Origin: a virus | DNA length: 31,202 nt | Reading direction: 5' to 3' (one strand) | IMG/VR virus record: IMGVR_UViG_3300031658_000062 | Span: 1 to 31,202 of that record | In this document: positions 13,450 to 19,783 of the stretch, piece by piece | How the letters are laid out: each line of letters begins with the position of its first letter | How positions within the stretch are numbered: the stretch's first letter is position 1 | The notes under the pieces: model-generated | Told to the model about the DNA's origin: nothing | Seen by the model: only the letters and a program-made list of their open reading frames with translations | Databases searched by the model: none | Position numbers and translations under genes: made by a program

Positions 13450-13592
13450 AGCCCTTTGATATACATAAACATTAGATAATTAATGTAGTGACTAATAAGT
13501 ACCTCGGTTGAGCCAGTGTATTGTTAGTAAGCAGTGATGCTTGTACCACTATGTTAACCCTTTCTTTTGTCCGTATTGATGAGGGCTTTTTT
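13450..13592 (+). ncRNA. Compact structured RNA with its own terminator end
   Basis: Outer AGCCCT/AGGGCT (13450-13455/13582-13587) runs directly into T6. Inside, TTAA-TG-TAGTG / CACTA-TG-TTAA (13480-13490/13547-13557) stacks on GTAC/GTAC (13499-13502/13543-13546), and AAGCA/TGCTT carries a GTGA tetraloop (13529-13542). The remaining single strand includes CGGTTGAGCCAGTG (13505-13518), which is perfectly complementary to 17589-17602. No ORF. Confidence 0.55.
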
Positions 13593-13676
13593 GTGTCTGT
13601 AAGTTTATTTTATTCACACTATTATATTCTATAGTTGTGTGAGCTAAATAAATTTTATATCGTAGGAGATATGATC

Positions 13677-14648
13677 ATGTTTAAAAAATTGTATAGTTGG
13701 GTAATAAGCTTGATAGCTTGGCCCTTCATAAAACTTTGGCGGATCTTGTGCTACATAATACACTTCGTATTTGTCACTTGCATCTGGGGTATTTTATGTT
13801 TTGTAACTTCCCCAATTAGAATTATTCTTGAAGTACTTAGACTACGTTGGTGTGTTCGTAACCGTAGCTCAGCTCGTAAAGATTTTTATAAGAGGTTTAA
13901 AAACAATGGACATTCTACATTGTTTGTTTCCCCTACTAAGTATTTTTTTAATAACCTAACTAAAAAAGAACAGTGGGTGGCAGTCAGCTACTTATTACCT
14001 ACTATCTCTACAAAAGCAGTAAAGACTTTGGTCAAAAAAATAATAGATGGAGATGGGTTTTTTATACTAGGAGTTAAGCAACCTAATAATAGTCTTCATA
14101 TGGTTTTTGATTTTAGTTATACAATTGATGTTGATGTGTCAGAAGACTTAGATGATATTAAATTTGACATGAAGTTATTAAATAAGAAATATCTTTCGGG
14201 AAAAGTTCTATACACTTTTTCTACTAGACGTTTGAGATCTCTTGATAATAGCTTAGCTTATTTAGAGAACCCTGACTATGATTCTGTAAAAGCTTTAGAA
14301 AAAACCTTAAAGTTTTTAATGGACTATGCAGATAGGGATCATCGAATTTCTTTATCTGATCTTCGAGACAAATTAGATTCTGGTAAAGAAGATTATTTTC
14401 ATACCTACTATTTTAGTACCAATAATAATGCTAGTTTTAGTCACATTACACAAGTAGTGTTACCTAAGTACATGAAAAAGAATAGTTCTTGTTCTTATTG
14501 GTATGATGGAGAGTTGTACATTGTTTATGGCACTGGGTCTGATTTTGAAGAGGGTAGTGAAAAAGACAATGAGCCTCAAACAATAAGCGGTTTAATGAAA
14601 ACTCAAGTGAGTAGAAAAAATGAGAATGATTATGACTTCGACGACTAA
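13677..14648 (+). CDS. Membrane-anchored protein, 323 aa
   Basis: ATG at 13677 lies 8 bases after AGGAG (13664-13668); ATG at 13671 is too close to it. Two adjoining hydrophobic spans occupy about residues 5-55, rich in Trp and Ile (LIAWPFIKLW, CYIIHFVFVTCIWGILCF), followed by a basic boundary (RLRWCVRNRSSARK). The remaining 260 residues form a soluble charged domain, presumably cytoplasmic, with an acidic tail (NENDYDFDD). A TCACAC/GTGTGA hairpin lies in the leader. Overlaps the next gene. No family recognised. Confidence 0.7.
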   Translation: MFKKLYSWVISLIAWPFIKLWRILCYIIHFVFVTCIWGILCFVTSPIRIILEVLRLRWCVRNRSSARKDFYKRFKNNGHSTLFVSPTKYFFNNLTKKEQWVAVSYLLPTISTKAVKTLVKKIIDGDGFFILGVKQPNNSLHMVFDFSYTIDVDVSEDLDDIKFDMKLLNKKYLSGKVLYTFSTRRLRSLDNSLAYLENPDYDSVKALEKTLKFLMDYADRDHRISLSDLRDKLDSGKEDYFHTYYFSTNNNASFSHITQVVLPKYMKKNSSCSYWYDGELYIVYGTGSDFEEGSEKDNEPQTISGLMKTQVSRKNENDYDFDD

Positions 14649-15243
14649 TGGAAAGCCTCGTTTGTTTCTTGAAGATAAAACTATATCTTCTTTAGAAGAT
14701 GCAGTCATAGTAGGCAGTAGTAAAAAAACTGTATCTAAACTTACTCCCCAAGAACAAGGGGCTATGTTGGGTACTAATTTAATTAAAACCTTGGCGGTAT
14801 ATATTATGAAAAAGTTTGGACAGATATTTCTCATTAGTACAGTGGTAGTGCTGGCACCAATTGCAGGTCTTGCGGAAGACAATCAATTGACAAAAGCTAT
14901 ATCAGAAATTCAACAAGAAAATATTGTTGCCCCTATTGCCGAAGAAAAGAAAGGATTCTGGGCAGGTATAAAAACTATCACAGTAAATACAATTGATAGT
15001 AGTAAGCGTGTAGTATCTCGTATGAAAAACCCAGACGAGGTTGCCGAAGCTCAAGCGTTGCTGATCAAGGAGTTGGAAGCTAAGGTTAAATCCTTACGAA
15101 AATACACAGTCCAACGTCAGGTTACTTCCGAGTATGATTATCGTAACGCTTGGCAATGTTCTCAGCAGATTAAAGAATATATTAAAGACACTAAGCCGTC
15201 TTCTTCTTTAACTACTCCATCAACTATTAGTGGAGTTAAGTGA
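14620..15243 (+). CDS. Hypothetical protein with internal signal-peptide-like start
   Basis: The frame opens at ATG 14620 inside the preceding gene, giving 207 residues. From the internal ATG at 14806 the product would begin MKKFGQIFLISTVVVLAPIA followed by GLAED, a textbook Sec signal peptide with cleavage after A-G-L-A. The mature part is helical and charged (about residues 100-190 of the long form). Either the long form is a type II membrane protein with a 62-residue cytoplasmic lead, or the short form is an exported periplasmic protein; both could be made. The ribosome-binding site at 14806 is weak. Confidence 0.6.
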   Translation: MRMIMTSTTNGKPRLFLEDKTISSLEDAVIVGSSKKTVSKLTPQEQGAMLGTNLIKTLAVYIMKKFGQIFLISTVVVLAPIAGLAEDNQLTKAISEIQQENIVAPIAEEKKGFWAGIKTITVNTIDSSKRVVSRMKNPDEVAEAQALLIKELEAKVKSLRKYTVQRQVTSEYDYRNAWQCSQQIKEYIKDTKPSSSLTTPSTISGVK

Positions 15244-15245
15244 TC

Positions 15246-15521
15246 ATGTCTGACAAAAAAAGAGATACTGTTAAAAGAGTTACCGCTTCTGAGAAGCTAG
15301 TAGCTCGAGCTTTGTTATGCAGCATAGGGCTTGCGTACTTGGTAGCTTTCTTTGAATTAGATAACTTGATTCAAAGCATCCTTACTTTTATTTGGAGAGG
15401 CTTAGGTTGGGGTACTGCATGGATTGATCAGCTTAATGCTGGCATCTTAGTCGGTACTTTTGTAATGTTCGCAGCATCGTTCGCTTTGCTTTGGATTCGT
15501 CTTGAAAAGAAAGGGATATAA
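15246..15521 (+). CDS. Two-TM membrane protein, 91 aa
   Basis: ATG at 15246 chosen over the overlapping GTG at 15240; GGAG lies about 10 bases upstream. A basic N-terminus (about 1-20) is followed by two hydrophobic spans (about 23-40 and 60-84) with a Trp-rich link (FIWRGLGWGTAWI) and a short basic tail. Its 3' end overlaps an unused upstream extension of the next gene. No family recognised; one of a run of four membrane proteins. Confidence 0.65.
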   Translation: MSDKKRDTVKRVTASEKLVARALLCSIGLAYLVAFFELDNLIQSILTFIWRGLGWGTAWIDQLNAGILVGTFVMFAASFALLWIRLEKKGI

Positions 15522-15525
15522 TACC

Positions 15526-16029
15526 ATGAAAAAGTTACCGATACTTAAACTTCTTAAGCAACTTGAATCTAAAATTTTAGATTCACACTTCCATTACAGC
15601 TCTACCACTGGCCGAGTTATCCTTGGGACTCTAGTAGCAAGTTTCCTTTGGACTTCTATAGTTCCTAGTAACGTTGTATATTTTGGTATGGATTTAGGGT
15701 TGACAATCTTAAATACTATCAGCGTAGTAGCAGCTTTAGTTGCTACGTGGATTGTGTTTCCTCGTAGTAATAATAAAAGTTTTAGCACTAGCTCTAAGTA
15801 TGTACACCATGTACCTACTCATTGTTTTGCAAGACGTTTTACACGAGCACGTACCATTAAGGATGTTAAACACAACTTAACTATCCAAGGTATTGTATTC
15901 AACTCAGAAGATGTTGATCAAGAGATTGATGAGTTTTGTATGGAGCATCGTGGTTGGGTAGTCCAACTAGTACAACGTGATAAAGTTAAGATTGAACCTA
16001 CTATAGATGATACTGTAGCAGGTACGTAA
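15526..16029 (+). CDS. Two-TM membrane protein with soluble C-terminal domain
   Basis: ATG at 15526 follows AAAGGGA. 167 residues: hydrophobic spans at about 30-52 and 55-76, then a basic, His/Arg-rich segment (KYVHHVP, FARRFTRARTIK) and an acidic small domain to the end. A 10-bp hairpin AAGGGTAGTC/GACTATCCTT (about 16042-16067) follows, without a T-run. Function unknown. Confidence 0.65.
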   Translation: MKKLPILKLLKQLESKILDSHFHYSSTTGRVILGTLVASFLWTSIVPSNVVYFGMDLGLTILNTISVVAALVATWIVFPRSNNKSFSTSSKYVHHVPTHCFARRFTRARTIKDVKHNLTIQGIVFNSEDVDQEIDEFCMEHRGWVVQLVQRDKVKIEPTIDDTVAGT

Positions 16030-16109
16030 GATATCTTATCAAGGGTAGTCTTAGTCGACTATCCTTTAGTAAGTTATTTTAAACTAATATCGTTAGGAGG
16101 TATTGTATT

Positions 16110-16274
16110 ATGACTCTCACTAATTCGCAATGGAAAGAGATGAAAAATATCTCTAGGCGAGATAGAGAAATACAAATGGCTTATGTTATAGCAATTTGTA
16201 ATGCTAATAATTTAGATGTTGATACTGTATTAATATTAGCAAAAGAAAAAGTATTGCTGTTAGATAAAAGTTAA
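16110..16274 (+). CDS. Small helical protein, 54 aa
   Basis: A perfect AGGAGG at 16095-16100 lies 9 bases before the ATG. The product is charged and helical throughout (around MKNISRRDREI, then LDVDTVLILAKEKVLLLDKS), without cysteines pairs or a membrane span. The ribosome-binding site is the best in this part of the window, so I accept the gene despite its size. It is followed by 420 gene-free bases. Confidence 0.65.
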   Translation: MTLTNSQWKEMKNISRRDREIQMAYVIAICNANNLDVDTVLILAKEKVLLLDKS

Positions 16275-16695
16275 GTACGGCACAGCAAGGGTAACGTCAA
16301 ACATATACATACTTACCACATAGACATTAAGTGTATGTAATGTCACTCACCTATCGATGTTGTGTATCATAGAAAGTCGGGAACGTATAAGACTCGATTC
16401 ATTATCTCGTGGCACTGGCCTAGAGCGCTGTTGAATACAAACTGAGCAGCTCCGCAAGGATAGGACATAGTACAAAGAGTAACCATGAGAATATCTATAT
16501 AAATTAACTGAGACTTAATTGTATAGGGAACCGGTAGGAGACAACTTTGAAACAACTTAATCTTATTCTAGACTCCATACGTAGTGTTAGCCGTTTAAGC
16601 TTGGGGCTAGTAGTAAATGTTAGGTACAGTCGATACTCTCTATGCCACAGAGTAGTATTCAACAGCTATGTAATAAAAAATAATTTGATATATAA
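16275..16695 (+). ncRNA. Structured leader or small RNA region with third ATGCCAC hairpin
   Basis: 420 gene-free bases. GACATTA/TAATGTC (16323-16329/16338-16344) encloses GTATG, which can pair back to CATAC at 16308-16312 as a pseudoknot. GGTAACG...CATACT...TACCACATAG (16290-16322) recurs in the same order within the element at 19145-19192. Further: GAG-CG-CTG/CAGCTC (about 16420-16452), TAGCC/GGCTA (about 16588-16610), and the hairpin with loop ATGCCAC at 16642-16648. GTGGCA at about 16410 could pair with that loop. Confidence 0.4.
16640..16653 (+). repeat. CTATGCCACAGAGT repeat, copy 3
   Basis: Identical to the copies at 8522 and 8882. Here ACTCT (16635-16639) pairs with AGAGT (16649-16653). 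It lies 70 bases upstream of the next start codon. Read as a frame it opens only 13 codons. Confidence 0.75.
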
Positions 16696-16722
16696 ATGTT
16701 TATGACTAATAAGGATAGTAGT

Positions 16723-17511
16723 ATGTATAGTAAAACTGTTAAGAGTCGGTCAACTAAGAAGCCTAACCGAACTTCAAACAAAGATCGTATTGTAAAAAGT
16801 AATAACCGTACTCGAAAGCTTAATGAAAAGAAAGTCCGTGAAGACAGCAGTACCGACCCATCAATACGGATCGGAAATGGTTTGATCTATTCTCCCGATC
16901 AAACTGTTGCTGAAAAAACTGGGGAGACACCTTTACCTACGACTGTAGGTCAGCGGAGGAAAGACAACCCCTCCTATGTAAGCAAGTCCAAACGTAATGA
17001 AAGACGTAAGTATTTCACTTCGTTGATAGATGGTAAAGAAGTATTACTTCCAGTGTACAAAGGTGATAAGCCAACAGCTAAGTTTAAAAAAGTTACTGCC
17101 ATGCCACGGACAAGTAACCGAACTAATCGAAGTGAACTACGGGTTATCGTCAAGCTAAATAAAGCTACTCGCACTGAAGAGTTTTTACTTGAAATGTGTA
17201 AGAAGCGTACTGACCGAACTTCTGATAAAGCTTTAGTTCGTTTCAATACTAAGTATGCTAGAAAGTTTAATGCAACAGTAAAGAAATCTATGGCAGGTAA
17301 GATTTCTGTAGTAAGCGGGCCTCCTGTAAAGATTGACAGGGTTAAAGCGGCACGAGATGCGCAAAAAGCATTAGTAAAATCGTTTAGTATTGTACGACAG
17401 GAAAGTATTTTAGATACAGTACATTCCAAAGCATTGAAAATGAATGTTCATATAAACAATACTATAAATAAAGCTATTAAAAAAGGGGCACAAGAAGCCT
17501 ATGCTGCGTAA
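16723..17511 (+). CDS. Highly basic protein, candidate nucleic-acid binder
   Basis: Start chosen at 16723 because AAGGA (16711-16715) is 7 bases upstream; ATGs at 16696 and 16702 lack a site. About 262 residues, roughly a quarter Lys plus Arg. Residues 1-40 and about 85-170 are strongly cationic (around KSRSTKKPNR, SKRNERRKYF). The C-terminal 90 residues are helical. No enzyme motif, no membrane span. The composition resembles RNA-binding or DNA-compacting proteins, and structured non-coding DNA lies on both sides. Like the large gene at 9355, it is a candidate partner of the RNAs (inference). Confidence 0.7.
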   Translation: MYSKTVKSRSTKKPNRTSNKDRIVKSNNRTRKLNEKKVREDSSTDPSIRIGNGLIYSPDQTVAEKTGETPLPTTVGQRRKDNPSYVSKSKRNERRKYFTSLIDGKEVLLPVYKGDKPTAKFKKVTAMPRTSNRTNRSELRVIVKLNKATRTEEFLLEMCKKRTDRTSDKALVRFNTKYARKFNATVKKSMAGKISVVSGPPVKIDRVKAARDAQKALVKSFSIVRQESILDTVHSKALKMNVHINNTINKAIKKGAQEAYAA

Positions 17512-17525
17512 CAACACTTGAAGTA

Positions 17526-17657
17526 ATGTCCTTTGAAAGGACAGTTCAGTAGTAACAAATACTAATCTACTCGCTAGCATTAATAAATCACTGGCTCAAC
17601 CGGGATGTATAAGCAAATAGAGTGGAGTGGTAGTAGCTTAATCAGTAACAATCATTT
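17526..17657 (+). other. Gene-free trailer with hairpin
   Basis: TGTCCTT/AAGGACA with a TGA loop (about 17526-17543) follows the basic-prot gene but has no T-run. CACTGGCTCAACCG at 17589-17602 is the exact complement of 13505-13518 in another structured RNA. AGTAG/CTACT and CTACTC/GAGTGG pairs are also visible. Confidence 0.4.
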
Positions 17658-17745
17658 ACACATCAACCCATGTTAGTATGCATCGACTCTTTATATATGT
17701 CTATGTATTACTCAGTACGTAAACATATATCAAGGGTTGATGTGT
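17658..17745 (+). promoter_or_regulatory. Long leader hairpin before the gene at 17784
   Basis: 12-bp perfect stem (17658-17669 with 17734-17745), then an internal loop, an 8-bp perfect stem ATATATGT/ACATATAT (17693-17700/17723-17730), stacked on TTAC/GTAA around a TCAGTAC loop. It ends 26 bases before the ribosome-binding site of the next gene and has no T-run, so it is a leader structure, processing site or small RNA rather than a terminator. Confidence 0.65.
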
Positions 17746-17783
17746 GCACAAAGTGAGTTGGTATTTATATAGGAGTGGCTCTA

Positions 17784-18065
17784 ATGGTTACGAAAAATAT
17801 AAGTTTCCTTCGAGGCTTTTGTAGTACTTTTTTTGGTACCCCTTTTCGGGGTCTCATGAAAGTTTTTAAAATCTTAGGTGCGACAGTTTTGTTTGCAGCA
17901 GCCGGTGTTTTTATAACCGGTGTATATACAATCTACACAGCAGGTGATGCTGCGTGGTCTAAGGTTACTACGTTGTTGTACACGATACCCGTTCTTTTTA
18001 GCGACACCAGTAGTGGAGCTGCCCTAGATTTTTGGGTGGAGCCAGTATACAATCTACTGGTGTAG
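17784..18065 (+). CDS. Membrane protein, 93 aa
   Basis: ATG at 17784 follows AGGAG (17771-17775) by 8 bases. N-terminal basic and aromatic segment, one clear hydrophobic span (about residues 27-47, around ILGATVLFAAAGVFITGV), a possible second weaker span, then an acidic-aromatic end. A long hairpin sits in the leader. First of a short run of genes to 19.04 kb. Function unknown. Confidence 0.65.
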   Translation: MVTKNISFLRGFCSTFFGTPFRGLMKVFKILGATVLFAAAGVFITGVYTIYTAGDAAWSKVTTLLYTIPVLFSDTSSGAALDFWVEPVYNLLV

Positions 18066-18093
18066 TCTAAAGCAATTGAGTAGGGATATTTAA

Positions 18094-18357
18094 ATGACTG
18101 AATCAACAGACAACACAGAAACATTACAACTACAAGCATGGACTTATGGTCTTATGAACTTCACTAACAGTTTGATTATGTTAGAGAAACAAGCCAAGGG
18201 TGACTCTGATGTTTGGAACAGTACACGAGATGCGTATATTCTAGAGTCGGGCTTAGATCCAGAAGATTTTAAACACATAACTATTAATGGTACACCAGCT
18301 AATGCCACTAGCGAAGTATCTAATAGTCCAGACAATGTAGTTGAATTGTTTCATTAA
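18094..18357 (+). CDS. Hypothetical acidic protein, 87 aa
   Basis: GGGA lies about 10 bases before the ATG. Acidic, soluble, with Thr/Asn/Ser-rich ends and a helical middle (around LMNFTNSLIMLEKQAK). No cysteines or membrane span. Located 28 bases after the preceding stop. No family recognised. Confidence 0.65.
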   Translation: MTESTDNTETLQLQAWTYGLMNFTNSLIMLEKQAKGDSDVWNSTRDAYILESGLDPEDFKHITINGTPANATSEVSNSPDNVVELFH

Positions 18358-18402
18358 ATGAGAGTAAAATAAATATGGAGTTTAAAAAAGCGTTATGCAG
18401 GT

Positions 18403-18549
18403 ATGGTCAGTATTTTTAAAACAAAAGGTTTATCCGTAGCTATGATCCCATCGTACTATAAACACAACCCTCATTTGAGGAGTGGTTCGATATTATCAGG
18501 AGGTACTGCTTATGAACCCAGCGGTGTTAGACTTCTTAACTTATTTTAA
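18403..18549 (+). CDS. Possible 48-aa protein
   Basis: Open frame with only a weak AGG immediately upstream. It overlaps the next gene's start by 38 bases, which occurs elsewhere in this genome. The sequence has no motif (starts MVSIFKTKGLSVAMIP). Equally likely to be leader sequence; a CCTC/GAGG hairpin lies inside it. Confidence 0.25.
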   Translation: MVSIFKTKGLSVAMIPSYYKHNPHLRSGSILSGGTAYEPSGVRLLNLF

Positions 18550-18721
18550 GTTACTACTAATACTCTCATTAGCTTTTTATTCTGCCTATAAAGCAGCGTA
18601 TTATATTAAACACAATGAGATGGTTGGTAAAGAAGTTCAGAAAAATAAGTCTCGTATAGCTTATCGACATGCTGCTTATGCATCGTATGTTAATTCCTAC
18701 ACGATCCCCCAACTAAATTAA
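18512..18721 (+). CDS. Single-TM membrane protein, 69 aa
   Basis: AGGAGG at 18498-18503 is 8 bases before the ATG, clearly favouring this start over an upstream GTG. One hydrophobic span (about residues 8-27), then a basic and aromatic cytoplasmic part (around NKSRIAYRHAAYASYVN). Followed closely by another small membrane protein. Function unknown. Confidence 0.7.
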   Translation: MNPAVLDFLTYFKLLLILSLAFYSAYKAAYYIKHNEMVGKEVQKNKSRIAYRHAAYASYVNSYTIPQLN

Positions 18722-18740
18722 GCTATTAAGGAATAGTCTT

Positions 18741-19037
18741 ATGAGTATCCTTTCAATCCCTTGGAACACTTTGAAGTTAATATGGAAAGGTGTTATGTAT
18801 GTACGAGATGTTTTTGTTAACTTCTCTAACAGGTCTGTCGACAGTTCTAAAAAAGCTGTAGGAAAGTTTGATGATCCTGAGGTACAGGAAATATCTGACG
18901 GATTCTTTTACTCTGTCAAGCTATTTTTAAAATGGAGTATTAAGTATCCCGGTTTTCCGGGTATCTTTCCTATTGCTCCAATCACAGCAGGAGTTTTGTG
19001 GGTAAGTAAAGTTCAAGCTTTCCCTCTACCGTTCTGA
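18741..19037 (+). CDS. Membrane-associated protein, 98 aa
   Basis: AAGGA precedes the ATG. An N-terminal amphipathic region with Trp and Val (WNTLKLIWKGVMYVRDVFV), a charged middle, and a hydrophobic Pro/Gly-rich C-terminal part (about 66-98) that may insert in or lie on the membrane. Last gene before 310 non-coding bases. No family recognised. Confidence 0.65.
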   Translation: MSILSIPWNTLKLIWKGVMYVRDVFVNFSNRSVDSSKKAVGKFDDPEVQEISDGFFYSVKLFLKWSIKYPGFPGIFPIAPITAGVLWVSKVQAFPLPF

Positions 19038-19141
19038 AATAAAGTGTGACTCCCTACTTATAAAAACTTCGATGACCTACAAACTAATGATGATATTGTT
19101 TTACACCTCACTGAGTTGTCGCAGTGTTGTAACGATGCATC

Positions 19142-19255
19142 TATGGTAACGAATCTAGGAGAGGCACATACTGATATAAGCATACCACATAGGGTTACCA
19201 TATCTCCTATGTATATGTACCGCCAGCACCATTGTAGCTCGTGTGGTGTGCTTAT
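19142..19255 (+). ncRNA. Triple interleaved pseudoknot RNA (copy 2)
   Basis: Three helices in the order a-b-c-a'-b'-c'. a: 9 bp perfect (TATGGTAAC 19142-19150 / 19194-19202). b: 7 bp perfect (TAGGAGA 19156-19162 / 19203-19209), with b' directly adjoining a'. c: 15 bp with two G-U pairs (19176-19190 / 19241-19255). Gaps are b-c 13, c-a' 3 and b'-c' 31, close to the element at 3692-3814, whose c' strand also contains GTGTGGTGT. The rest of the 310-base gap (19038-19141 and 19256-19347) holds no gene that I can support. Confidence 0.65.
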
Positions 19256-19347
19256 TTCCGTGTGTGTCTCCCCGTGCTTATTATATCTACACTGTATGTA
19301 GAATAGTAATATTAAGTTATTAAAAAAGTAAAGTAGGTAAGATTATT

Positions 19348-19599
19348 ATGAGTAAGATAGATATCAGAGCGGGAAATGTACCAGCCTTCGAACGTTGGTG
19401 CTCTAAAATCCTTGCAGAAAACAAAGCTTACGTAAGTAAGATTGATTTCCAAACAGTCTTAGCTGTAACAAGTGATGGCGAAAAAGTCATACTAGGTAAG
19501 GCTAGTCTTCATATGAAGTCAGATGAAGATATGATCCAAGAAGTTATGGACAATCCAAAGAATGTTCCATACACAATCTTAGCACAAGTGTCCGAATAG
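19348..19599 (+). CDS. Hypothetical protein, 83 aa
   Basis: Starts behind a weak AGG. Small soluble protein with balanced charge, one Cys, and alternating beta-like segments (around FQTVLAVTSDGEKVILG) before an acidic helix. It precedes the replication genes. A 9-bp hairpin with three G-U pairs (CCACTGATT/GATTGGTGG, about 19611-19640) lies after it. No family recognised. Confidence 0.65.
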   Translation: MSKIDIRAGNVPAFERWCSKILAENKAYVSKIDFQTVLAVTSDGEKVILGKASLHMKSDEDMIQEVMDNPKNVPYTILAQVSE

Positions 19600-19783
19600 G
19601 TTAACCTTCACCACTGATTGAACTAATTTTGATTGGTGGGTCTAATATCTTATGTTGTTATTGTAATATTGTAGTACTCAAGAAGTATTGGTAGAGTACG
19701 TAAGAGATTTCAAATGTCTCATCAATGAATACAGTAGCAATAGTTTTTATACTAATTCAAGACGATCCATTAAAGGATATGAG

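Noticed and set aside
16367-16555. Minus-strand frame of 62 codons
   Set aside because: No ribosome-binding site, opposite to all genes, and inside a structured non-coding region.
19116-19301. 61-codon frame starting at TTG
   Set aside because: Lies across the triple-pseudoknot element, has no start signal, and codes for an unconvincing Cys/Ser/Met-rich string.
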